From G025836975 sp040391135 (GTDB lineage: Bacteria > Pseudomonadota > Gammaproteobacteria > Burkholderiales > Burkholderiaceae_B), in contig JBEBYL010000016.1 in the NCBI GenBank assembly GCA_040391135.1, forward strand, positions 1 through 64,000: DNA of 64,000 nucleotides. Direction: 5' to 3'. Shown here in pieces: positions 34,547 through 43,143 of the stretch. Position 1 is the first letter of the stretch, and each line of letters starts with the position of its first letter. A program made the translations under genes and the position numbers. A model generated the notes under the pieces. That model did not search any database. It was not told where the DNA came from and saw only the letters and a program-made list of their open reading frames with translations.

Positions 34547-35746
34547 ATGACTCGCATTGTCCTCTTTGAGAATATTCACCCCAGCGCCAAGGAAGTCTTC
34601 ACGTCCGCCGGTTTGGACGATATCGTGATGCATGCGTCGGCGCTACAACCCGATGCCCTGCGCGAGGCGCTGCGCGGCGCGCATCTGGTCGGCATCCGTT
34701 CCCGCACGCACCTGGATGCCGCCTTGCTGGCGGATGCGCCCGATTTGCAGGCCATAGGCTGCTTCTGCATAGGAACCAACCAGGTGGACCTGGAAGCGGC
34801 CATGCTGCGCGGTATTCCGGTCTTCAACGCGCCTTTCTCCAATACCCGGTCGGTTGCCGAACTGGTGCTGGGCGAGGCCATCTTGCTGCTGCGCCGCATC
34901 CCGGAGAAGAACGACAGGGTGCATCAGGGGCATTGGGACAAGTCGGCTGAAGGTGCCTTCGAGGCGCGAGGCAAGACACTGGGTATTATCGGATACGGGA
35001 ACATCGGTTCGCAGGTCGGCACCCTGGCCGAGGCGGCGGGCATGCGCATCATTTTCCACGATGTCGAAGCCAAGCTGCCGCTGGGCAACGCCAGGGCCAG
35101 CGCTTCGCTGAAAAAACTGCTGGCGCAATCGGATATCGTCACCCTGCATGTGCCGGGCGGGAAATCCACCCAGAACATCATGGATGCGCAAGCCATTGCG
35201 GCGATGAAGCCGGGCGCAATACTCATCAACGCATCGCGTGGCACCGTCGTCGATATCGACGCGCTGCATGCGGCGCTGGTTTCCGGGCATCTGTCGGGCG
35301 CCGCGCTGGACGTCTTCCCCACCGAGCCGAAGAGCGTGAACGAACCGTTGGCCAGCCCTTTGATAGGCATGCGCAATGTCATTCTTACCCCTCATATCGG
35401 CGGCAGCACGCAAGAATCGCAAGAGAATATCGGCCGCGAAGTGGCCGAAAAACTGGTTCGCTTCGCATTGAGCGGCACGACCAAGGGCGCGGTGAATTTC
35501 CCCGAGATCCCCTACCAGGAGGCTGCCGGCACGGCCCGCATATTGCATGTGCACCGGAACCTGCCGGGCGCCATGGGTACGCTCAGCAACCTGATGGCGG
35601 AGCACGGGCTGAATATCGTCAGCCAGCAATTGCAGACGCGCGGCCAGATCGGTTATGTTATTTCCGATGTCGAAGGAAAGGTCGACGATACCGTCATGTC
35701 GGTATTGCGTTCGCATCCCATCACGGTGCGCTGCAATCTGGTCTGA
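34547..35746 (+). CDS. serA: D-3-phosphoglycerate dehydrogenase
   Basis: A 399-residue enzyme of the ACT-containing short SerA form. NAD-binding GIIGYGNIGSQ lies near residue 144. Catalytic Arg (NASRGTVVD), Glu (DVFPTEP) and His (TPHIGGST) are present, and the ACT domain (VHRNLPGAMGTLSNLMAEHGLNI) ends the protein. It starts the phosphoserine pathway and is normally inhibited by serine through the ACT domain. A plausible -10 (TAAAAT near 34498) lies upstream. A GC-rich palindrome follows the stop. Confidence 0.95.
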   Translation: MTRIVLFENIHPSAKEVFTSAGLDDIVMHASALQPDALREALRGAHLVGIRSRTHLDAALLADAPDLQAIGCFCIGTNQVDLEAAMLRGIPVFNAPFSNTRSVAELVLGEAILLLRRIPEKNDRVHQGHWDKSAEGAFEARGKTLGIIGYGNIGSQVGTLAEAAGMRIIFHDVEAKLPLGNARASASLKKLLAQSDIVTLHVPGGKSTQNIMDAQAIAAMKPGAILINASRGTVVDIDALHAALVSGHLSGAALDVFPTEPKSVNEPLASPLIGMRNVILTPHIGGSTQESQENIGREVAEKLVRFALSGTTKGAVNFPEIPYQEAAGTARILHVHRNLPGAMGTLSNLMAEHGLNIVSQQLQTRGQIGYVISDVEGKVDDTVMSVLRSHPITVRCNLV

Positions 35747-35753
35747 CATCCCC

Positions 35754-35769
35754 GGCCGCCGCGGCGGCC
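35754..35769 (+). terminator. GC palindrome after serA
   Basis: GGCCGCCGCGGCGGCC is a perfect 16-base palindrome seven bases after the serA stop, followed by TTCTTC. It can fold only into a tight hairpin or a bimolecular duplex, so termination here is uncertain. Confidence 0.35.
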
Positions 35770-35791
35770 TTCTTCAGCGCCGGCGGGTCCT

Positions 35792-36232
35792 GTGACTTCC
35801 TACAACAATCCCTCCAACAGTAAAGACGGAAGTCCGACCCGCGCCGATTACGAGGCGCTGGCCATGTTTCGCTTCACCTTGCGCCGCTTCAGCGCCTTCA
35901 GCGAAGCGGCGGCCGCAGCGGCCGGGCTGATGCCGCAGCAGCACCAGGCCCTTCTGGTGATCAAGGCCTTGAGCGCCGATGCGGCGCCCAGCGTGGGCGA
36001 CGTCGCCGAGCACCTGCTGATCCGCCACCATAGCGCGGTGGAGCTCATCAATCGCCTGGTCCGCATGGAACTGGTGCAGCGCTTGCGGGATCCGGCCGAT
36101 CGCCGCCGCGTGCGGGTCATGCTGACGCCGCTGGCCGAGGAGAAACTGGCGGCCTTGTCGAGCGTCCATCTGGAAGAACTGCGTGCAGTGCGGCCTTTGC
36201 TGACTAAATTGCTGCGTCATTTCAGCGGCTAG
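35792..36232 (+). CDS. MarR-family transcriptional regulator
   Basis: A 146-residue winged-helix regulator with GTG start. The MarR fold is visible: MPQQHQALLVIKALSADAAPSVGDVAEHLLIRHHSAVELINRLVRMELVQRLRDPADRRRVRVMLTP, with the DxRxxR-like wing (DPADRRR). It follows serA by 45 bases and converges on the Rrf2 gene. Its target is unknown; MarR proteins usually repress their own operon and stress or efflux genes. Confidence 0.88.
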   Translation: MTSYNNPSNSKDGSPTRADYEALAMFRFTLRRFSAFSEAAAAAAGLMPQQHQALLVIKALSADAAPSVGDVAEHLLIRHHSAVELINRLVRMELVQRLRDPADRRRVRVMLTPLAEEKLAALSSVHLEELRAVRPLLTKLLRHFSG

Positions 36233-36274
36233 GCTCGCCGGCTTTTTGCGTGACGGCAGGCATGGCCGCCGGCC

Positions 36275-36727
36275 TCAACCGGCTTTGATCCGCTCCACGA
36301 AATGCAGAGTGGCGCTTGCGCCGGGCGCAGGCTCGGGCAGTATATCGGCCAGCGAATAGCGGTCCAGATGCTGCATGAACTGCTGCAGCGCACCGTCGAT
36401 GATGGCGGTCAGGCCGCAATGGCCGCTTAGGGAGCAGGCATTGCCGGCAACGAAGCATTCCACCAGGGCCAGGTCGTTTTCGGTATCGCGCACGACCGCG
36501 CCCAGATTAATCTCCGCCGGAGGCCGGGCCAGGCGCATGCCGCCGTTCTTGCCGCGCACGGTTTCTATCCAGCCCCGTTGCGCCAGCCTATGCGTGATCT
36601 TCATGAGATGCGGCTCGGAGATGCCGTAGGACTGCGCGATCTCGGCGATGGTGCATAGACGGTCGGGGTGCCTGCCGACGTACATCAGCAGGCGCATCGC
36701 ATAATCGGTCATGGTGGTCAGGCGCAT
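36275..36727 (-). CDS. nsrR: Rrf2-family regulator, NsrR-like
   Basis: A 150-residue Rrf2 protein. The helix-turn-helix lies in residues 25-60 (IAEIAQSYGISEPHLMKITHRLAQRGWIETVRGKNGGMRLA). Three cysteines, Cys91, Cys98 and Cys104 (C-x6-C-x5-C), are spaced like the Fe-S ligands of NsrR proteins (E. coli Cys91/96/102, B. subtilis Cys92/100/106). Nitric oxide would destroy the cluster and lift repression. It is the last gene of the haemoglobin-nnrS-nsrR operon, four bases after nnrS, and an NsrR-like operator lies before the first gene, so autoregulation is likely. Confidence 0.88.
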   Translation of the reverse strand: MRLTTMTDYAMRLLMYVGRHPDRLCTIAEIAQSYGISEPHLMKITHRLAQRGWIETVRGKNGGMRLARPPAEINLGAVVRDTENDLALVECFVAGNACSLSGHCGLTAIIDGALQQFMQHLDRYSLADILPEPAPGASATLHFVERIKAG

Positions 36728-36731
36728 GTGA

Positions 36732-37937
36732 TTACCCCGGATTCGTGTGGCGCGGGCGGATCAGCATGGGCACGAAGCGCCACAGGTAAAGGGCCATGCA
36801 TGCGATCCAGCTTAGCGCGGCCGCGCGCAGCATCCACAGGCTGCCGTTGCTGGGCCACAGGGCGCCCAGCCGCAATACCACGGCGGCTATCATCAGGTAG
36901 TAGCTGATCAGCATGCTGTTGTCCAGGGCCAGCGGGTGGCCCAGGTGGCCCAGCGCGGTGCGCGTCACCATGCCGATGATCAGCACCGCGAAACCTCCCA
37001 TGCCGATGATATGCACATGTACCGCGGCGCGCGCCAGCACTCCGGTGGCCAGTCCGCTGGTGTGCCAGGCGGCGAAGATCAGGCCCAGGCCCATGGCGGC
37101 GTAGCCCAGGTAAAGTATCCAGAGCATGGGTTTATGCAGGACTGCCAGCGGCTTCCATCGCAACACTTGCCATAGGCTGACCATGCCGACCACCGCCAGC
37201 GCGGCGGCCATGGGCAAAGCCAGGCCGGCCAGGCCCAGGGCAATGGCAATCACGCCGATGACAAGCTGGACTTGCCCGCTGCGGACCTGCATGGGCAAGG
37301 CAAGGCCGGGCACCATACGCATCGAAAAGAAGGGAATGACCCGCCGCGCGATCAGCAGGGCGATCACGGCCATGCAGATCATGCCCAGATCGAAACGCCG
37401 CATGAGCAGGACATAATCGCCATCCAGGGCGGCGCGCAAGTACAGCGCGTTGGCGGCTCCCAGGCCCAGCACCAGCAGCGGCACGCCGTAGTTGCGGCGG
37501 CTCTTCCCCTTGACCATGACGCGCATCAGGCATGCCGCGCTGATCACGAAAAAGGCGATTTCGCTGGCGCAGGCGATATGGGTTGCGATTTCGCCGCCGA
37601 CCAGATAGCCGATGCGCGCGATCAGCCATAGCACCACGATACCCGCCAGGCCGGCGCCTTTCAAAGGATTGAAACCGGTCCAGGTGGCGCTGGCCGTCAA
37701 CAGGAAAGCGACGGCGATGGTGGCGATGAAACCCCAGAGCATTTCGTGGGCATGCCATGCCAGGCCGCCTAATGGCTGTCCTAACCATTGCGGCGCAAAA
37801 ATCCAGATGAACAGGGAAATCAAGGCCCAGCCGCAGCCCGCGATATACAGCGGCCTGAAGCCCAGGCTAAGAAATGCGCTCATGTCGGGCCGTTTTGAAG
37901 CGCTCTTGCCCTCGTGGATCTGCAGCAGTTCAGCCAT
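36732..37937 (-). CDS. nnrS: NnrS family haem/copper membrane protein
   Basis: A 401-residue protein with about twelve membrane helices. It opens with SAFLSLGFRPLYIAGCGWALISLFIW and AWHAHEMLWGFI, and contains the family stretches HVHIIGMGGFAVLIIGMVTRTALGHLGHPL and RVIPFFSMRMV. NnrS contributes to nitrosative-stress resistance in other proteobacteria by an incompletely known mechanism. The start at 37937 follows GGAG at seven bases and overlaps the haemoglobin stop by 8 bases. Confidence 0.93.
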   Translation of the reverse strand: MAELLQIHEGKSASKRPDMSAFLSLGFRPLYIAGCGWALISLFIWIFAPQWLGQPLGGLAWHAHEMLWGFIATIAVAFLLTASATWTGFNPLKGAGLAGIVVLWLIARIGYLVGGEIATHIACASEIAFFVISAACLMRVMVKGKSRRNYGVPLLVLGLGAANALYLRAALDGDYVLLMRRFDLGMICMAVIALLIARRVIPFFSMRMVPGLALPMQVRSGQVQLVIGVIAIALGLAGLALPMAAALAVVGMVSLWQVLRWKPLAVLHKPMLWILYLGYAAMGLGLIFAAWHTSGLATGVLARAAVHVHIIGMGGFAVLIIGMVTRTALGHLGHPLALDNSMLISYYLMIAAVVLRLGALWPSNGSLWMLRAAALSWIACMALYLWRFVPMLIRPRHTNPG

Positions 37938-38334
37938 GGGTGATCTCCGTGGGCATGCGATCGGGTTCATTGCTCATTTGGTATCCGAACCACAGGCTGC
38001 GGGCGATGCGCTGGGCGAATTCCTCGGCGCGTTCGGCGAAGGGGCGGTTCGGCAGCGTTTGCGCCGTTTCATGAAAAAGCGACAGCCATTGCGTGAACAT
38101 GCCGGCATTCAGGCCGGGCAGGGCGACGTGCTTGGGCATGGGGGTGCCGCTGTAGGATCCGGTACCCAATAGCAGCGATGACCAAAAGCGAACCATGATG
38201 GCCAAGTGTTTGTCCCAGTCGTCGATGTGCCGGTTGAAGATGGGCCCCAGCATGGCATCGGCCCGTACCCGGTCGTAGAAACCGTAAACCAGCGTTTTTA
38301 TTTCTTCTTCGGTACAGAGTTCGGATCGAGCCAT
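37930..38334 (-). CDS. Group III truncated haemoglobin
   Basis: A 134-residue globin of the group III (Ctb-like) truncated class. His69 in PKHVALPGL is the proximal haem ligand; FYDRVRADAMLGPIFN and FWSSLLLGTGSYSGTP are family stretches, and a Trp near position 115 (SLWFGYQM) is typical of the distal/G-H region. Such globins bind NO or O2 with high affinity and are linked to nitric-oxide protection. First gene of the nnrS/nsrR operon; the NsrR-like operator lies 54-76 bases before its start. Confidence 0.9.
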   Translation of the reverse strand: MARSELCTEEEIKTLVYGFYDRVRADAMLGPIFNRHIDDWDKHLAIMVRFWSSLLLGTGSYSGTPMPKHVALPGLNAGMFTQWLSLFHETAQTLPNRPFAERAEEFAQRIARSLWFGYQMSNEPDRMPTEITHG

Positions 38335-38387
38335 GGAATCATGTTTCCTGCCGAGCGGAAGCGGCGGTGGTGGAGGTAATAAGATTA

Positions 38388-38410
38388 AAGATTTATTTAA
38401 AAGTAATCTT
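38388..38410. promoter_or_regulatory. NsrR-like operator
   Basis: AAGATTTATTT, one A, then AAAGTAATCTT: two 11-base half-sites in the spacing of the E. coli NsrR consensus (AAGATGCATTT-n-AAATGCATCTT). The outer AAGAT/ATCTT and inner ATTT/AAA positions match; only the central bases of each half differ. It lies upstream of the truncated haemoglobin gene whose operon ends with the NsrR-like regulator. Confidence 0.7.
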
Positions 38411-38464
38411 ATAAAAATTCGCTATCGCCGTCAATCTCAGGGTATATAGCACTAACGACAGATA

Positions 38465-38494
38465 CAGCATTTACGCTACCATTAGCGATTGCTG
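38465..38494. promoter_or_regulatory. Imperfect dyad upstream of lipid A glycosyltransferase gene
   Basis: CGCTA-CCAT-TAGCG (38474-38487) lies inside a wider CAGCA ... TGCTG pair (38465-38494, offset by one base). It is about 90 bases before the glycosyltransferase start in an AT-rich region. It could be an operator or a leader hairpin; nothing identifies its partner. Confidence 0.3.
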
Positions 38495-38574
38495 CATTTT
38501 GTAATATTTATTCGACGCCAATTTCACGCGCTGTGTGATCTGATTTGGCCACGAACTTACTCTATATATTGTCC

Positions 38575-39588
38575 ATGTCCCAGCCCACCACGCTTACTTG
38601 CGTGATTCCCTGCCTGAACGAGGAAGCCAATTTAAACGTATTGCTGCCTCAACTGCTTGCCGTCCTGGATTCGTTGCATATCCGCTACGAAATCATTGTG
38701 GTGGACGACGGCAGCACCGACGGCACGCCGGCCGCCATGCAGGACTGGGCGGCCAGGCATTCCGAAATCCTGTACATGCAGCTTTCCCGGAATTTCGGCA
38801 AGGAAGCTGCATTGACGGCCGGGCTGGAAACCGCCCTTGGGCAGGTCGTGGTCTGCATGGATGCCGATTTGCAGCATCCTCCCGAACTGATTCCCAAAAT
38901 GCTGGAACGCTGGCAGGCCGGGGCCGAAATGGTCTATGCCGTGCGCGCCACGCGTCAGGACGAATCCATGTTCAAGCGCATGGGTACGCGGTTTTTCTAT
39001 GCATTGATGCGAACATCCGGGGGGCTGCAAGTTCCCGAAAACGCGGGGGACTTCCGCCTGATGGATCGCGTGGTGGTCGATGCGCTGCTACGCCTGCCCG
39101 AGCGCAACCGCTTCATGAAAGGGCTGTTCGCCTGGGTCGGCTACCGGTCCGAGCCCATGTTGTATTCGCCTCCCGAGCGCCTGCACGGTAAATCCACATT
39201 CAAGCCGTTCAAGCTGTGCCGGTTTGCCGTTGACGGCATCACCGCATTCACGACCTGGCCCTTGCGCATGCTCAGCCTGATGGGAATTGGCCTGTCCCTG
39301 CTGTCGTTCGCCTACGGTTTGTTCATTATCGTGACCTATCTGATGTTCGGCGATCCGGTCCAGGGCTGGGCGTCGCTGATTACGGTCGTTCTTTTCTTTG
39401 CCGGCGTCCAGCTCATTTCCGTGGGCGTGCTGGGCGAATATATCGCCCGCATCTTCGGCGAGGTCAAAAATCGTCCGGTGTATCTGGTGCGGCAGCAGTG
39501 CGGGCGCGGCCTGACACAAGCCGCTGCGTCCCCGCAAACGGTGGCGTCGGTCACGCACGCTACTTTTCCGGCACAAAAAACAGGCTAA
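38575..39588 (+). CDS. GT2-family polyprenyl-phosphate glycosyltransferase (LgmA/ArnC-like)
   Basis: A 337-residue enzyme. The GT-A domain is intact: VIPCLNEEANL, VVDDGSTDGT and the DxD site in CMDADLQHPP, then RNRFMKGLFAWVGYRSEPM. Two C-terminal membrane helices end with SVGVLGEYIARIFGEVKNRPVY, as in ArnC, GtrB and DpmI-type transferases. It should load a sugar on undecaprenyl phosphate. In Bordetella, LgmA does this with GlcNAc for lipid A modification; the neighbours here (ArnT-like, GtrA, YdjC-type) fit that route. I prefer ATG 38575 over a TTG ten codons earlier. Confidence 0.85.
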   Translation: MSQPTTLTCVIPCLNEEANLNVLLPQLLAVLDSLHIRYEIIVVDDGSTDGTPAAMQDWAARHSEILYMQLSRNFGKEAALTAGLETALGQVVVCMDADLQHPPELIPKMLERWQAGAEMVYAVRATRQDESMFKRMGTRFFYALMRTSGGLQVPENAGDFRLMDRVVVDALLRLPERNRFMKGLFAWVGYRSEPMLYSPPERLHGKSTFKPFKLCRFAVDGITAFTTWPLRMLSLMGIGLSLLSFAYGLFIIVTYLMFGDPVQGWASLITVVLFFAGVQLISVGVLGEYIARIFGEVKNRPVYLVRQQCGRGLTQAAASPQTVASVTHATFPAQKTG

Positions 39589-39654
39589 GCCACCGCACTT
39601 CGTACCGCGCAGAGCCCGCTCCTTTCATTCTCCTAGCGCTACTTTCTTTCGATT

Positions 39655-41289
39655 ATGACCTTCCAACAAGCAACCCTGCCGGGACAGGTCCGGCCAGCTG
39701 GGCGTACAGGCGGATTGTTACACTTAGTGTCCAATCTGCTCAATATGCAATCGACTTGGCTGGTTGGCGCCGTGAGCTTCATCTGGCTAAGCGCCACCAC
39801 GGGGCTGTATCCCTTGTTGATTCCGGACGAAGGGCGCTACGTCGGCGTTGCCTGGAACATGCTCAGCGCGGGGGAATACGCTGTGCCCCGTCTGGATGGC
39901 CTGCCTTTTTTTCACAAGCCGCCGCTGTTCTACTGGCTGACCGCCTTGTCGCTGAATGTATTCGGCATAAACGAATGGTCGGCCCGCCTGGCCTCGGTCG
40001 CCGCGGCGACACTGACCGTGACCCTGCTGTTCTGGTTCCTGAAAACCCAGGTCAATCAGCGGGTTGCCGTGTTGGCCGCCTTTATTCTCATGTCGGCGCC
40101 GTTGCTGTTCGGCGCCTCGCACTACGCCAATCTGGACATGACGGTGGCGGGCATCATTACCGCCGCCATTATCACCGCCGCCACCGCCGTGCTCCGGTTC
40201 GAGCGCGGCCAGGCCTATCGTGGCGCGTTGGCGCTTGCTTATGCCTGTGCCGCTGCGGGCTTCCTTGCCAAAGGCTTGATAGGGGTCGTGCTGCCGGGCG
40301 GCGTACTGTTCTTCTGGCTGCTGGGCCGCCGCCGCTTCGATTCGATGCTGCGCTTGCTGTGGCTGCCGGGCATTGCAATATTTCTGCTGCTGGCATTGCC
40401 ATGGATGTTTGCCATGCAGCAGCGCTACCCCGGCTTTTTCGATTACTACATCGTCTACCAGCACTTCGAACGTTTCCTGGAGAAGGGCTTCAACAACGCG
40501 CGTCCTTTCTGGTTCTACCTGCCGGTCCTGCTGGGCCTGACATTGCCCTGGTCGGTGCACCTGTGGCGGCTGGCCAACAAGGCCTATTGGAAGAATCCCC
40601 AGCATGCCGCCTTGCGGGGGCTGATGCTGTCGTGGCTGCTGGTGGTGCTGGTTTTCTTCTCGCTACCCAACTCCAAGCTGATCGGCTACATCCTTCCGGC
40701 GCTGGCTCCCCTGGCCTACTTCATTGCCGAGGCCTTCATCATCCAATTCTCGGCCAACGATGGGCGAGGCGCCTTGAAGACATACACGGTGTCATTGCTG
40801 TTGTCGATGGCCATCTGCGTTGCGGCGGTGGTCGTCATGGTGGGCTGGCCGCAGCCCGGAACGAAGGGCCTGGCCCTGAAGCTGCAGGCGCACTATCAAC
40901 CGTCGGACAAGATCGTCATGCTGGAGCGCTTCCGCTACGATCTGGATTTTTATCTCGGCGCGGGCAAGACATCGTTCGTGGTGTCCCAGTGGGACGATCC
41001 CGAATTGAGCCGCACGGACAATTGGCGCCGCGAGCTCTACGAAGCCGGCAAGTTCGAACCGGAAGCCGGCAGCCGTTTGCTTATCTCACCCGAGGGGTTG
41101 ACGGCCAAGCTGTGCGCCAGGCATGTGGTGGGCCTATGGCTGATCGGCGATACAGGCAGCCCCGAACGCTATGGTTTCCTGAAAGCCATGGAAACCGAGG
41201 TCGAAGACGGCAAGCTGCGGGCCTGGTATGTGCCGGCGGGCGGAGCGCTCAGCTTTTGTGCTGGAATGCCCAAAGCCGTCCAAGAATAA
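39655..41289 (+). CDS. ArnT/LgmB-like lipid A aminosugar transferase (GT83/PMT-like)
   Basis: A 544-residue membrane glycosyltransferase. The first periplasmic loop has PLLIPDEGRYVGVAWNML with the acidic pair used by ArnT-type GT-C enzymes, followed by FHKPPLFYWLTALSLNVFG. About twelve helices and a soluble C-terminal domain follow. ArnT moves an aminosugar from undecaprenyl phosphate to lipid A phosphates; in Bordetella the orthologue LgmB transfers glucosamine. It lies 66 bases after the GT2 gene. Its last 41 bases overlap the 3' end of the gtrA-like gene on the other strand. Confidence 0.88.
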   Translation: MTFQQATLPGQVRPAGRTGGLLHLVSNLLNMQSTWLVGAVSFIWLSATTGLYPLLIPDEGRYVGVAWNMLSAGEYAVPRLDGLPFFHKPPLFYWLTALSLNVFGINEWSARLASVAAATLTVTLLFWFLKTQVNQRVAVLAAFILMSAPLLFGASHYANLDMTVAGIITAAIITAATAVLRFERGQAYRGALALAYACAAAGFLAKGLIGVVLPGGVLFFWLLGRRRFDSMLRLLWLPGIAIFLLLALPWMFAMQQRYPGFFDYYIVYQHFERFLEKGFNNARPFWFYLPVLLGLTLPWSVHLWRLANKAYWKNPQHAALRGLMLSWLLVVLVFFSLPNSKLIGYILPALAPLAYFIAEAFIIQFSANDGRGALKTYTVSLLLSMAICVAAVVVMVGWPQPGTKGLALKLQAHYQPSDKIVMLERFRYDLDFYLGAGKTSFVVSQWDDPELSRTDNWRRELYEAGKFEPEAGSRLLISPEGLTAKLCARHVVGLWLIGDTGSPERYGFLKAMETEVEDGKLRAWYVPAGGALSFCAGMPKAVQE

Positions 41290-41638
41290 AGGTCATGCCG
41301 GCAATCGCGATTAAAATCAGCGCCAGCAAGATATCGTAGGGCAGGTCGGTGGCGCGCAGCAGCCAGGCATAGGCCAGCTCATTGACGGCGAAGCCCAGGG
41401 CCGAGACAGCGAAGAAACGCCGCGCCGCCTGGGCCAGGGGAGCCCTGTGATGCTTGAAGGTAAGCTGGTAATGGCCCGCGAAGGATACGCAAAAAGCCAC
41501 CAGCCAGCCAATGACGTTGGCGGCCAGGGGCGACAGCCCACTGGCCGATACAACGGCGACAACGACCAGCCAATGCGTGGCGGCCGCCGCGCAGCCTACG
41601 GCAATAAACCAAGCCAGTTGCCGTACAAGTTTTTGCAT
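41249..41638 (-). CDS. GtrA-family membrane protein (putative lipid-linked sugar flippase)
   Basis: A 129-residue protein with four membrane helices and GtrA-family marks: QLAWFIAVGCAAAATHWLVV at the start, NVIGWLVAFCVSFAGHYQLTFKHH in the middle and FILGRLWAFQHKS at the end. GtrA-like proteins are thought to flip polyprenyl-phosphate sugars. I start at 41638 (GGAA upstream) rather than at an ATG 14 codons earlier, which runs into the divergent gene. It lies inverted between the ArnT-like and YdjC-type genes, which is odd for a presumed pathway partner. Confidence 0.85.
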   Translation of the reverse strand: MQKLVRQLAWFIAVGCAAAATHWLVVVAVVSASGLSPLAANVIGWLVAFCVSFAGHYQLTFKHHRAPLAQAARRFFAVSALGFAVNELAYAWLLRATDLPYDILLALILIAIAGMTFILGRLWAFQHKS

Positions 41639-41662
41639 CGTAATTGTTTCCGGAGAAAGCGT

Positions 41663-42469
41663 GTGGCCGAAATTGAACAAAAGCGTATTGTGATCTGCGC
41701 GGACGATTTTGGCATGAATCCGGCCATCGATGCCGGCATACTGGAATTGGCCCGGTCGGGACGCCTGAATGCCACAAGTTGCCTGTCGCTGGGGCCGTCG
41801 TTCAAGGCCAGCGCGCCGGCGCTAAGTGAATGCCCGGAACTGCAAGCGGGATTGCATCTGAACTTTACTGAATCGCTGGATCAGCTCGGACTTTATCTTC
41901 CCGTATCGGCGCTGATCGTGCGCAGTTGGCTGCGCCATTTGAATCCGGACCAGATCAAGGACCAGATCATACGCCAGCTGGACAGTTTCGAAGACATCAT
42001 GGGGCGGCAGCCGGATTTCGTCGACGGCCATCAGCATGTGCATCAATTTCCGCAGATACGCGGCGAACTGCTGGCGGAACTGGAGCGGCGTTACGCCGAC
42101 ACGCGCCCTTGGCTGCGTTACACCCGCAGCGCGGCGCTGACCGGCTTGCCGGCTTCCCTGCGTTTGAAAGCTCGCATTATCGAATCGTTGGGAGCGCGCC
42201 GCTTCGGCCGCATGGCGCGCCGCCGGGGTTTTTCGATGAATCGCCGCTTCCTGGGGGTCTACGACTTCCAGGGGGGCGAAATCGCCTACGCTGATTTGTT
42301 GCGGCAATGGCTGCGGCTGGCACGCGATGGCGATGCCATCATGTGCCATCCGGCAAGCCTGGCGCTGGCCGGCGACGGCCTGGGTGCGCAAAGGCTGGCG
42401 GAATTCCAGGTATTGCGCGGTGACGCGATGGGCGCCTGGCTGGCGGAATGCCGGATCGCATTGGCCTAG
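41663..42469 (+). CDS. YdjC/ChbG-HpnK-family carbohydrate deacetylase (LgmC-like)
   Basis: A 268-residue deacetylase. Metal-site residues are seen in ICADDFGMNPAID (Asp-Asp near residue 12) and DGHQHVHQFPQIR (His-x-x-His near 118). AGLHLNFTE is also typical. Members remove acetyl groups from GlcNAc units of oligosaccharides or hopanoid/lipid-linked sugars; LgmC of Bordetella deacetylates undecaprenyl-phosphate GlcNAc. The start is GTG at 41663, six bases after GGAGA; a long open stretch before it lies antisense to the gtrA-like gene and is not coding. Confidence 0.85.
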   Translation: MAEIEQKRIVICADDFGMNPAIDAGILELARSGRLNATSCLSLGPSFKASAPALSECPELQAGLHLNFTESLDQLGLYLPVSALIVRSWLRHLNPDQIKDQIIRQLDSFEDIMGRQPDFVDGHQHVHQFPQIRGELLAELERRYADTRPWLRYTRSAALTGLPASLRLKARIIESLGARRFGRMARRRGFSMNRRFLGVYDFQGGEIAYADLLRQWLRLARDGDAIMCHPASLALAGDGLGAQRLAEFQVLRGDAMGAWLAECRIALA

Positions 42470-42502
42470 GGCCGCCGCAATTTTTTTGGAGGCGATGGAG
42501 CT

Positions 42503-43096
42503 TCAGCGGCCGGCGGGTTTGGTGCTGCTGCCTTCGCCCAGGGCCCGCTGCATGAAGACGACGTCGATCCACTGATTGAACTTGAAGCCCGTGGCGCTTT
42601 GCGTGCCGGCGTGAACGAAGCCCAGGCTGCGATGCAGCCCGATCGAGCCCTGGTTGTCGTGGCCGGCGATAACGGCAATCATCTGCCGCCAAGGCCCTTG
42701 TTCGCAACGCTCGATCAGCGCCGACAGCAAGGCTTTGCCCAGGCCTCTTCCGGATTGGCCCTCTTCCAGATAAATGGAATCTTCGATGGTGTACCGGTAG
42801 GCGACGCGGGGCCGGTATAGCGAGGCATAGCAGTACCCGACGACCCGGCTGTTAAGCTCCGCGAGCAGATAGGGCATGCCCAGGTCCAGCACCTTTTCGC
42901 GCCTTTCCCGCATTTCCTGTACCGTGGGCGGTGTTTCCTCGAAGGTGGCCGTGCCATGCAGCACATGGTGGGCGTATATGCGCTGCACCTGGGCCATGTC
43001 GGCGGCTTGCGCATCGCGTATGATCAGCCGGTCGCGCGCTGGTCCTTCGGTGGCGAATGCCTTTGAAGGGGCTTGCACTGAGGGGGCGCTGGTCAT
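42503..43096 (-). CDS. GNAT N-acetyltransferase, phosphinothricin-acetyltransferase-like
   Basis: A 197-residue GNAT enzyme. The N-terminal pattern LIIRDAQAADMAQVQRIYAHHVLHGTATFEETPPT and YASLYRPRVAYRYTIEDSIYLEEGQSGRGLGKALL (with the acetyl-CoA loop QSGRGLGKAL) match the Pat/Bar-like group, which acetylates phosphinothricin, methionine derivatives or other small amines. GGAAA five bases before 43096 supports the start; an ATG 15 codons earlier has none. A 34-residue extension precedes the domain. Single gene. Confidence 0.88.
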   Translation of the reverse strand: MTSAPSVQAPSKAFATEGPARDRLIIRDAQAADMAQVQRIYAHHVLHGTATFEETPPTVQEMRERREKVLDLGMPYLLAELNSRVVGYCYASLYRPRVAYRYTIEDSIYLEEGQSGRGLGKALLSALIERCEQGPWRQMIAVIAGHDNQGSIGLHRSLGFVHAGTQSATGFKFNQWIDVVFMQRALGEGSSTKPAGR

Positions 43097-43143
43097 ACTA
43101 TTTTCCTTAATCGAAACGCAAGTATAAACATCCGGAGTCATCT

